Part shown: positions 46,477 through 55,555 of the stretch, one piece after another
How the letters are laid out: each line of letters opens with the position of its first letter
Numbering within the stretch: the first letter of the stretch is position 1
NCBI GenBank assembly: GCA_038373865.1
Contig: JAXGGA010005179.1
Coordinates: forward strand, 16,543-80,542
DNA: 64,000 nucleotides
Origin: Uloborus plumipes
Lineage: Eukaryota > Arthropoda > Arachnida > Araneae > Uloboridae
Direction: 5' to 3'
Position numbers and translations under genes: made by a program
The notes under the pieces: model-generated
The model's input: the letters and a program-made list of their open reading frames with translations, nothing else
Databases searched by the model: none
Told to the model about the DNA's origin: nothing

Positions 46477-46697
46477 TTAATTACCAGGTTTTTTTCGATA
46501 CAAAACTCTTAATATATATATATAATTCTTTTCTATATAAGTTTCTTGAATTTCCGAATATGTCAGGCGACCGAATATTTCAGGCGAATCCCCGTTGAAA
46601 GTTGACATTTTCTAATCGAAATTTTGCGATAACATTAGTATTGATACCGTAAACACTTTGAGCCACCTCTCGCCTCTTTCTGCAGCACCCAAGGGTA

Positions 46698-47015
46698 CAC
46701 TGCCAAAAATGAACTGTTCTTTTCACAGTATAATATTGGCGGTCAAGGTTCCAATTTAAAACTAAAATGCACAGTAATAAACTGTAAAACTTACAATTTT
46801 AGTTTCTTAGTGTAAAGGCAGCAATTTTACAGTTTATTGCTGTAAAATTTAGCTGTATTATATTGCAAAAACTACACTATTATACTGGCAGTAGAGGTTC
46901 CAGTTTAAAACTGTAAAATGCACGGTAATAAATTGTAAAATTAGCAGTTTTTACTGTTTATTACTATAAAATTAGCTGTATTATACTGTAAAAACAACAT
47001 TCATTTTTTACAGTG
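46698..47015. mobile_element. TACAGTATAA-family MITE, copy 4, next to orcokinin exon 2
   Basis: 318 bp. Starts after TA with cactgccaaaaatgaactg and ends cattcattttttacagtg. Its right end lies only 90 bp before orcokinin exon 2, so it overlaps the region where the branch point and polypyrimidine tract would be expected to begin. Confidence 0.92.
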
Positions 47016-47105
47016 CACTGCGGCACTCAATTTAGAAACCCCTGCTTTAATGAACGTTATTATTACACATGTTCAACCATCTTTTATGATATTTCTGTCC
47101 GACAG

Positions 47106-47462
47106 GGCGGCTCCCGTCTCTTGCGCCTCGCCAGAGGAAGCACCGACGAAATATCGCTGCCCCTACACCACTCAGAGCCCAGCGGGGGCGACGTGCTCCG
47201 GGGCCTGCTCTCCGCCCACGCCCTGGACCGGCTGGGCGGGGGCGAGCTGCTGCGCGCCCTCGCGCCCCTGAGCGGCGGGGCCGCGGCCCGGGCCCTGGAG
47301 AGGGTCGGCGGGGGCGGGGAGCGGGCGGTCGACTCGCTGGACGGCTTCCGGGGCGGAGAGGTGCTCATCGCCCTCGACCGCCTGACCGGGGGCGAGCTGC
47401 TGGCCTCCTTCGACGACAAGGACAGCGCGGCCGTACTGGAGGCCCTGGAGATGGCGAGGCAG
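47106..47462 (+). CDS. orcokinin precursor, exon 2 (orcokinin-B-like repeats)
   Basis: A 119-codon exon, phase 0 at both ends (acag|ggc and cag|gtgagt). After GGSRLLRLARGS and an acidic stretch it encodes about five short repeats of the pattern A-L-[DE]-x-[LV]-x-G-G-x-x-L-[LI]: ALDRLGGGELLR, ALAPLSGGAAAR, ALERVGGGGER, AVDSLDGFRGGEVLI and ALDRLTGGELLAS. Then comes a DDKDSAAVLEALEMARQ linker. Insect orcokinin-B peptides share an L-D-x-[LI]-G-G-G core, so this is read as the B-type segment. Unlike usual precursors it contains no KR, RR, KK or RK pair; several units end in a single Arg before Ala. The core is very GC-rich (51 of 60 bases in 47221-47280). Including or skipping it keeps the frame into exon 3, so a cassette exon is possible. 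Confidence 0.85.
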
Positions 47463-47500
47463 GTGAGTCCATTGCGACAGGTTGCTACAAATGATACATG

Positions 47501-48156
47501 AAGGGTCCTCCACACGTAATGGAAAATCCGAAGGCCTGCCTTGAGGATCCAGACCTTGAGACAACTCTATACTGTCGTGCTAAGCACAAAAGTCGTATCT
47601 GAAACTTATTAACAAAATTGAGTTATCGCCACCAAGTGACTCTTTGTGAAGTATTTTATCTAAATACTAAATTATATAGTCATTTGAGAACGGGAAATAG
47701 GTTTTAAAAAATTCTGAAAAACTTTCATCTAAATCAAATACGTGGTTGAGCAAAACTTTAATGAGTTTTTCTCAGTTTCAGCTCGACTGCAGATACCGCT
47801 TTTGCGTTTAGCACGGCAGTATAAGTAGATTAAGATTTCCGTTGAAGCATTCCCGCGTACTTCGGCCTTGAGGCCGGAATTTTCCACAGACACACACACA
47901 CACACCACACACATCCAAAATTTCTTTTGTTTGCCTCAAGGCCGATCGTTTTGTGTGGATGAGTAGGAGATTGGCCTCAAGGCAATTCAGTCATAGTTGA
48001 CGATTTAAAAGCATTATTATATTCCCATAGCGTGTTGAGACTTAAGTTTCTCCTAAAGGCACGTCATCTGATTTTCCAGAGCGTGTATACCCCCTATTTT
48101 CAGAGTTGCTTCAAGGCACGCCTTACCGGATTTTCCGTTGCGTGTAGAGGGCCCTT
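47501..48156. mobile_element. inverted-repeat element directly after exon 2
   Basis: Left end aagggtcctccacacgtaat (through ggaaaatccg) and right end cggattttccgttgcgtgta (through gagggccctt) are inverted repeats of about 30 bp. The possible 3-bp flanks tga and taa would suit a PIF/Harbinger-like TWA duplication with one change. The inside has repeated gcctcaaggc palindromes and a CA microsatellite (47887-47914). It begins 38 bp after the exon 2 donor. Confidence 0.8.
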
Positions 48157-48821
48157 AATACTGTCTGGTTGCAACAGGCATGGAAGTTGGCAAACAGCCC
48201 GAGAAGTCCATTTTCATGAAGCTGGTAAGGGAAAAGAAATAATAGCAATGAAACCTTGATTCACTCGTTTTATGATGTCACGAGGCTGCCGGACCACGGA
48301 TTTAACGGAAAGGCTGAGATCCGGTTTTCAGGCGGAAATGGATGCGCCAAGTAGTTTTTAGGGATGCTGCCTTTTGCAGATGTGTGTTGGTTTCTAAATT
48401 AAGCGAAACACGTACAAGTTTTTACTTATTCCCCTCATTCAGATAGGTCCTAACTGGTCCTATCTGGATAGTCCTAACTGGACGTTTACCCATTTCATAG
48501 CAAACACGGGCAGACTGTACTTACTTATTGTCTTAATTAAGTTGGAAATGAGTGGAAACAAAAAGAATTTCTGCTGAAACAAAAAAAAAGTATTTCCTTT
48601 TATTTAGGGTTGTAAAAAGAAAAGGCTTAACCTGTCATCTTTACCTGGAGATGAAAATAGATTTGGTGAAAAAATGCCGAATACAAAGTTATAATACTTT
48701 ACTGTTACTTATATCTATTTTCCCTTTCAAGTATTTTACGATTGTGTTTATTTGAAAATTTGTGCTCGTTTTAGTTTTGTGAGAAATTTTATCTTCTCTC
48801 TCTCTCCCCTTTGGTTTTCAG
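48157..48821. other. rest of orcokinin intron 2
   Basis: Includes 48290-48400, a repeat segment shared with 6838-6960 (ttttcaggcggaaatggatg). It ends in a CT-rich tract (atcttctctctctctcccctttggttttcag), a strong 3' splice site for exon 3. Confidence 0.7.
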
Positions 48822-49136
48822 AGGTCCCGACACCGGCCAGCTCCTAAGCGAACCTTAGACACCCTGAGCGGGATGGCGTTTGGCAACAGTAAAAAACGAT
48901 TCGATTCTCTGAGCGGATCCACCTTCGGTTTCAGCAAGAGAGACTTCGACGAAATCGACAACGTCGGATTCACCGGATTCGCGAAGAGGGGCAGGGGAGG
49001 ACTCTCATTGGCTCTCGCTAAGAAGAATTTCGACGAAATCGACCGAGCCGGATTCGAGACGTACAACAAGCGGAATTTCGACGAAATCGACAGGACGGGA
49101 TTCGAGACTTTTGAGAAGAGGGACAGGAAAGAATAG
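48822..49136 (+). CDS. orcokinin precursor, exon 3 (classical orcokinins)
   Basis: 104 codons and a TAG stop, phase 0 from tttcag|agg. After [10 protein letters not shown] it encodes peptides separated by KR or [66 protein letters not shown] and [14 protein letters not shown], with DRKE at the end. NFDEIDR-x-GF is the hallmark of arthropod orcokinins, secreted neuropeptides of brain and gut linked to hindgut contraction, clock output and moulting-hormone control. The two FDSLSG/LDTLSG peptides are variant forms. Full precursor from exons 1-3: 245 residues. The peptides are not amidated (no Gly before the cleavage pairs). Confidence 0.96.
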   Translation, partial: RSRHRPAPKRTLDTLSGMAFGNSKKRFDSLSGSTFGFSKRDFDEIDNVGFTGFAKRGRGGLSLALAKKNFDEIDRAGFETYNKRNFDEIDRTGFETFEKRDRKE

Positions 49137-49337
49137 AAAGGTAAAATTTTGAGCAGTTTGCTTATAACGTCAGCATGACATTACTCATTCTTTTATGTAT
49201 CAATTTGACTCACTTTGGGGTTCGTACATATCCAAATATGTAGATCCTTGTTAATTCGAACATTCAGCAACGAATTACTGCTAAGCTGAACTACATTGCC
49301 GATTCCCACTCCCACTCCATTGTTCTTCATTTAAGAC

Positions 49338-49343
49338 AATAAA
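49338..49343 (+). terminator. candidate polyadenylation signal of the orcokinin gene
   Basis: AATAAA about 200 bp after the stop codon, the first canonical signal downstream. Confidence 0.55.
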
Positions 49344-49406
49344 GGCGAACAGATTTTAAAAGTTACTTAACCCTTGAAATTCGTTTCAACGAGGCTCAAC
49401 TATGTA

Positions 49407-50450
49407 TATATACAGTGGAGTCTCGAAAATCCGTGGTATTTGGGGCTGGCACTAACTCGGATTACTGAAAACTCGGATTATCCGAAAAAGATGGAACTTT
49501 TAGGCAATTTATGGTGATACTCAACTATGATGAAAAAGGAAATACATACTATTTTGTAATTGCATACAGATTCTATATTGTAATTGCATACAGATAGATT
49601 TACAGTTTTAAAAAGTTTTCAATTTTTTGCTGCTTTAATACATTACTTCTCTTTTTAACTGCAACTTCTAACCAACGCTTTAAAAGTATAACATCAGCTG
49701 AGGTGGCTTCATTTTGTTGCTCTACATATTTTAAAGCAAGTTCTAATGCTGCAGAACTTTCACTGTGACAGTTTTTTTTTTTTTTTTTTCAAGTGAATGA
49801 GAATCAGTTTGCTCTGTATCATAACAATATTCCCTGTCTTTCTACCATTTCTATGACGCCAGATTTTGTTATTTCCGTTATTTCATCGCTGTTTAACCAA
49901 TCTTCAACATCAATTGTACCTGAATTTTCACAGCCTGGTAATTCTTTTACTGAATCTTCCAAAATATTGTTTTCTTTTTCGTAATTGAGGGAAAAACTTG
50001 GAATTTTTGGGCACCTCTGATTAAGTGGAACCTTGGACTTTCGAAACTCCACTGCATCTTTAATTTCATTTAAAAACCTTATGTCTACAAAAGTTTGGAA
50101 ATCATAAGCTGAAGCGCGCAGATGAACATTGGAACCAGCACCATTTTTTATAATTTTAAAAGAGACCGTTTAAAAAAATATGCTATGTGCAATCCGCCTA
50201 CTTAGCTGAGAAGGATCTTGTTTCGTTTTTTTTTTTTCTTTAAGGAAAATGGTTGCAATGGCACTGTGAAACGACTGGTATGCGAAATTTTCACAAATTC
50301 TGGTTCCCTCCCAAAGAATATCGTATTTCGTTCTACAAAATCAAGCTTTCAGCTCTCTCTATGGACATTTCAATGTAACGAACTCTTTGATTTGATAAAG
50401 GAAATTAAAGTACCAATACCGAGAAGTGCAACTAAAAAATACCTATAGCT
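49407..50450 (-). pseudogene. Tigger/pogo-type transposase remnant with one terminal repeat
   Basis: At 49407 a terminus cagtggagtctcgaaaatcc starts with subterminal actcggattatccg motifs. Leftward-reading (minus strand) sequence encodes a C-terminal tail: VEDWLNSDEITEITKSGVIE (49850-49910), then, after a poly-T-induced frameshift, ALELALKYVEQQNEATSAD, VILLKRWLEVAVKKRS and KIENFLKL-stop (49600). The alternating acidic segment, L-x-x-L-x-Y-x-E-Q-Q and basic end are typical of Tigger transposase tails. Upstream sequence to about 50450 stays partly open but its catalytic motifs were not recognised. No matching left terminus was found. Confidence 0.75.
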
Positions 50451-50597
50451 AAAATGGCACGAATCCCTTTGTTCGACTGCACTCGTAAATTAATAAGAAA
50501 TAATAACCATATAAACTAAAAAAATAATTTTAAAAAATCTGAAGCTACTTGAAAAATATTACAGCTCCTTCTTAAGTAGCATAACTTTAGAAAAAAA

Positions 50598-50900
50598 GCT
50601 GTATCGTTAATGTTACTTAGGAAAAAATTCGATCATTTCTATACCGTAAAAATCTCTGTAGTACAGCTGAAGGCCCTCTACGAATCTTTGATTTCATTAA
50701 CTTTTTCTAGTAATCATACAGCTATTTTTAAGAAGCATTACTCAACAAGAAGCTGTATTATGACAATGTTGCTTAAGAAAAAGTTTTATCGTTACTATAA
50801 TGTAGAAAAAACTGCAGTGCTACCAGAGAACCTCTTGGGTACTGGAATGCAATTAACTTTTCCAGTAACTACAGCTGTTTCTTAAGTAAAACTGACAGCG
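50598..50900. repeat. diverged tandem duplication, about 153-bp period
   Basis: aagctgtatcgttaatgttacttagg (50598) and aagctgtattatgacaatgttgcttaag (50750) start two alignable units. Both carry acagct and aagaagc strings. Confidence 0.65.
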
Positions 50901-51846
50901 TTACTAAAGAATAAGCCGTTACTAGAAAAATTTCAAGTTTTTTAGAGATTTTCTAGTAGTACTGCGGTATTGTTTAGACCAGTGGTTCTCAACGGGGGCG
51001 GTACCGCCCCCCTGTGGGCGGTGGGAATATGCTGAGGGGCGGTGAACATGTTTTGGGCAGTAGGGGGGCGGTGGGTATATTTTGGGCGATAGGGGGGCGG
51101 TGGGAAAATTTAGGGGTCAGAGGACAATAGATGTATTAGAATTTATTTTAATTTTAAAAATCAAAATTAAATTTTGCATTAAATCAAAAGTTCAACTTGA
51201 AATATTTGTGCCTACGATAAAATAAACTAAACACTCATCTGGAATCTTTAAAAACTTATTTCTTTACGTTTTTCAGGGGTGACTGTTTTTTTATTAAAAT
51301 AGTTTAGCGCTTCTTTGCTTATCTTTTTTCATTTTCTCCCTCAATCTATCTCTCTTTTATAGCGATATGACTTTTTAGGGATCTTTTGCGTCTGACAATC
51401 TTGAGAGGGAATGTTATAGTTAGACCATGGAGAGATGGCGGATGACTTTTAAGCGGAAAGTCCCCCAAGGTCACCCGCCATTTCTCCGCGGTCCAGCTTT
51501 ACCAAATGAAAAACCGTTATAATAAATCGCAGTTGCAATCAGGGTTGCCTGGTTTAATCTAATATTAGCCAATTTGGCTAATTTTGATCACATATAACAA
51601 GATAAAATTCAAAAGCATTAGCCACACTATCATTTTTTTATTTAGCCGAACTGTTAATTGATTATTTTTACCATAGCAATGTAATTTCTAATAACTAAAA
51701 AAATTAATAAGGCATTGTTTTTAAGTAATTATCATACATGTAACAATACCGTCCTGCATCTGCAGCTGAAAATGGTCAAATTAAGTTCTCAAGTCTCAGT
51801 CGCCTATTTTGATTGTTGCTAAATAAAACTGGTTTTCAGACTGAAC

Positions 51847-54071
51847 AATAGGGTGGGCCGAAAATGACTTTTATTTTTTTTTTTCCCATGACGAGGTATG
51901 CAGAAAAGGTGCCATTGGGGGCACAAAGCACTCACAAAACATTTGAATTTTTTTGCACAAGTTCTTGATCTGCCGCAATCGCCTTGAAGTTTCGAAAAAA
52001 TGATAATTTTTAATGTTTTTCGTAAAATTTGTCAAACATTTTTTTAAAATATTTTCAGTGATATGTGTAACTTAAAAGGTACTATTAGGGGCACTAAGTT
52101 CACATAAAAAATTTGAATTATTTTGCTCCATTTCTTGATCAGTCATGAACGCTTGGGGGTTTCAGAAAAATTGCTAAAATTGGATATTACAGCAAAATTT
52201 GTGAAATTTTTAAAAAAAAATTATTTTCGGTAATGGGGAGAGCAACTATTTTCCACAAATGTCTCGGTCCATCTTCTCACCCTGGTAACTTCCTCACTGA
52301 AAACCATACTCTGCGCATAAACTCGTACTAAGCCATTCTGCTCTTATGGCTACTGAGTACTACGACTGCATTGACTGGCTTTCAACAGATCTTAGTAAGC
52401 CTCCAATTGCAAATAGGAGTATACGAGTAGTACGAGTTTATGCTCAGAGTATGGTTCTCAGTGAGGATGTTACCAGGGTGAGCAGATGGACCGAGACATT
52501 TGGGGTTTCAGAAAAATTGCTAAAATTGGATATTACAGCAAAATTTGTGAAATTAAAAAAAAAAAAATATATTTTCGGTAATGGGAAGAGCAAAAAAGGC
52601 TCACTATTATCATTAAATCAACATTAAAATTGAATTGTAAATGATATTTATTTAATTTGTCAAAAAATACGGAGTAAATTCGGATTTTTTTTTTACTGAT
52701 CCAATTTATTTATTAATTTTTAAGCTTTATAAAAATTCCTTCCAAGTGTTGAGAGACAATTTAGGAGTCTGAAATAAGAAGTAGTTTATCAAATAATCTG
52801 CATTTTTATTTTTAAAATTCGTTAGAGTTACAAATTAGTTATTTATTACTATTGAATTAAAAAAAATGTGTTAACTGAAAGTGCTTCACAGTTCTCAGCT
52901 AATTGCGCATCCAAATATCTTGCAAAATAATCCAGAACTCAATGCGAGGAGGTGGCTGTATGAGTTCTACCGGCCCTCCACCTAAAAATATCATATTCAC
53001 GAATTATTTTGCATTTTTCATACAAAGTCTTCTTCGAATTAAACGTTGACATTTTTTATCCTGACATATGTATTTTTGCTCTGACGAAGGTATCTCGTGT
53101 CCTCGTGCCGACATACGTGTATTGCCGCTTCTGTCACTACTTTAATTGTTCTTCCCACAGCTTGCGTGTGACTTGGAAAGCGGACTGAAGCTTCATCTAA
53201 AACCAAGCCTGATTCTATGTGTCTCTCAATCTCTTCGAATGAAAGATTCTTTGTAATTGGAGGCTCACTAAGATATGTTGAGAGCCAGTTGATGCCAGTT
53301 GTAGTACTCAGTAGCCATAAAGTTCAGTTTTAGAACCTTAAACTGTCTCAGTCTCCTGATTTCTTTCTTGGCGGCATTGTTTAATCATTTTCCATGCCAA
53401 TATTCTGATTTCTTTGTTTTAGTCTGTCGCCATTGCTAATAGTATATAGCCAGGATGGCTATAGTATGCATTTCTTTGAACCACCGAATGCACTATCGTT
53501 AAGTCATCAGAGAGGAAGTTTGAGAGTAGAACTATTTTCCACAAATGTCTCGGTCCATCTGCTCACCCTGGTAACATCCTCACTGAGAACCATACTCTGA
53601 GCATGAACTCGTACTACTCGTATACTCCTATTTGCAATTGGAGGCTTACTAAGATCTGTTGAAAGCCAGTCGATGCAGTCGTAGTACTCAGTAGCCATAA
53701 GAGCAGAATGGCTTAGTACGAGTTTATGCGCAGAGTATGGTTTTCAGTGAGGAAGTTACCAGGGTGAGAAGATGGACCGAGACATTTGTGGAAAATAGTT
53801 GCTCTCTCCATTACCGAAAATAATTTTTTTTTAAAAATTTCACAAATTTTGCTGTAATATCCAATTTTAGCAATTTTTCTGAAACCCCCAAGCGTTTATG
53901 GCTGATCAAGAAATGGAGCAAAATAATTCAATTTTTTTATGTGAACTTAGTGCCCCTAATAGTAACTTTTAAGTTACACCTATCACTGAAAATATTTAAA
54001 AAAAAAATTGAGAAATTTTACGAAAAACATCAAACATTAGCATTTTTTCGAAACTTCAAGCCGATTGCGGA
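51847..54071. mobile_element. nested foldback (palindromes within a palindrome) inside the hAT element
   Basis: The left end is atagggtgggccgaaaatga. Its arm contains direct repeats of a ~200-bp unit (ttcttgatctgccgcaatcg / ttcttgatcagtcatgaacg), then a smaller complete hairpin (52257-52505, stem caaatgtctcggtccatctt). The right side (53530-54071) is the inverted copy, including its own small hairpin (53535-53795), but stops short of the expected mirrored end. The centre carries a decayed ORF (52955-53322, minus). Confidence 0.88.
52955..53325 (-). pseudogene. transposon-encoded protein fragment with HTQAV motif
   Basis: On the minus strand: INWLSTYLSEPPI, LSFEEIERHIESGLVLDEAS, VRFPSHTQAVGRTIKVVTEA, then AIHVCRHEDTRYLRQSKN, with no close start. 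F-P-x-H-T-Q-A-V-x-R-x-x-K-x-V-T-E-A is, as I recall, a motif repeatedly seen in mobile-element proteins of arthropods and cnidarians; the family name is not certain. Short copies of its first ~75 bp (WLST-LS-PPI) also sit in the loops of the two flanking hairpins (52347-52417 plus, 53630-53698 minus). Confidence 0.65.
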
Positions 54072-54254
54072 CATAATGCGAAAATATTGAGACAGCTGAT
54101 GTTCAGTATCAGTAAAAATTGATGAAACTTTCAACCACTGAAACTTGAAAAGCTGGTTTCCAGAATGTTAACCATCTTACAGGATTTTGGCTGCAAAGAG
54201 ACATTAGTTGCCTTCATATTGGACTGTGAGCTATCGCCAAAATTTTTTTTTGTC

Positions 54255-54380
54255 GATTTTCCCTTTTCCTACCTTGTCGAATGAGGATTCAGTGTTGTCA
54301 CCGACCTAGTTACAAAACAGAAATCGACTCCAAATCGTCCCAAGAGGAGACCTGCGCCTTGACCTTATAAAAAATATTAA
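54255..54380 (+). pseudogene. hAT transposase C-terminal remnant
   Basis: Reads YLVE-stop-GFSVVTDLVTKQK, then STPNRPKRRPAP. This matches the C-terminal dimerisation segment of hAT transposases of the FAM200/ZBED5-like type (Y-L-V-E-K-G-F-S-x-V-x-x-L-x-x-K). A stop has replaced the expected Lys/Cys codon. The rest of the transposase is lost. Confidence 0.8.
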
Positions 54381-54782
54381 ACCGACCGTGAGGAAACTGG
54401 CTTTAAACTAACAAGAACAAATATATCATTAACATGTATTTCTGAATGTTCCTTTCATATTTTGAATGAGAGAAAAAATACTTTGCTTGTTTATATTTAT
54501 TTTATTTCATTTCATTGTGTTATTCTTCTTTTAAAAATAAAATTTTTTTAATCCTAGATTTGTTTTTTCTTTCTACATTCGTCATTTTAATTCTCATAAT
54601 GACTAATGAGGTAAAATATATCTTGTTTAATTGTTCTGTGAAATTCTGGAAGGAAATTATTTTGAACTTTAAACCTCTTTTCTCACGCCCCCTCACCTTT
54701 AATATAAAGGGGGGCGTTGGAAAAAATTTCACTCGTAAAGGGGGCGTTAGCCTTGAAAAGGTTGAGAACCACTGGTTTAGAC

Positions 54783-55555
54783 AATGTTATAATAAGTTTC
54801 ATTTTGGCACACCACATTAAGGAAAAAATTAGGAAAATCAAAATGTAAAATATGTATCGACTATATCCAGTCTACTCCTAACACCATTTTTTCATTGCAG
54901 CCGATAGATTTTTATGCACTACTTAATAAATTACAAGTTGTTATTTCTCCTCCCACATAATGAAAGGACCCCATCTTCGTGTACTAACGAATATAACATT
55001 TTCATAGGAATCCCACTAGAAACACTTTTCATCTGATTAATCTAATCCTTCTGCTTATTAAACTACTTTGAGACTGATCCATAGCAACAGCAACTAATTT
55101 GAGGACTTCATTTGATTTTGAATGGATACATAATGTGACGTTACTCATCAGTAAAATTAATATCCGTTAATATCTGATATTGAGTTTACTTTAAGCTGAT
55201 ATATTAAAATGATACTTCGTTCACACTGTATGAAGATTTTAGCCTACGCAATCATGGTAAATGTCTAAAATTGCTCCTTGCTTCAAGCGAAACGCATTAT
55301 TAGTTTGAGCTACTAAATTTCTCGTGATACTGGAAAATCAGACATTTTGAAATGCATCGTTATATTGCTTTCAGTTCTAAGAAGACGGTCATAAAGTTTA
55401 TGCAATGAATGTAGTTATCCTCTTTCAACAGTGCATTTGATCGGTTAAATGCTCACGCAGTTGTTCGTAAACTTTACTTTTCATTTCCTTCAAAATTTAA
55501 AAGTGATGTTCGCATTAATGCATATTGTACAGCACAATAGCGCATATGTACAGTC
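54783..55555. other. intergenic, nothing recognised
   Basis: AT-rich, no ORF or delimited repeat. Confidence 0.5.

Larger units (their letters stand above)
50980..54774 (+). mobile_element. hAT-type transposon, 3.8 kb, decayed and invaded
   Basis: Ends CAGTGGTTCTCAACGGGGGC and ggttgagaaccactg, the common hAT terminus, flanked by a perfect 8-bp duplication gtttagac (50972-50979, 54775-54782). The left end has ggggcggtggg tandem motifs. A short transposase remnant survives at 54255-54380. Between 51847 and 54071 sits another, palindromic element. Confidence 0.96.

Noticed and set aside
47084..47564. Two long minus-strand ORFs (143 and 130 codons) and a plus-strand frame (47050-47271) over orcokinin exon 2
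   Set aside because: GC-rich DNA rarely makes stop codons by chance. Only the frame starting at 47106 is bounded by matching splice sites, keeps the repeat pattern and joins exon 3 in phase.
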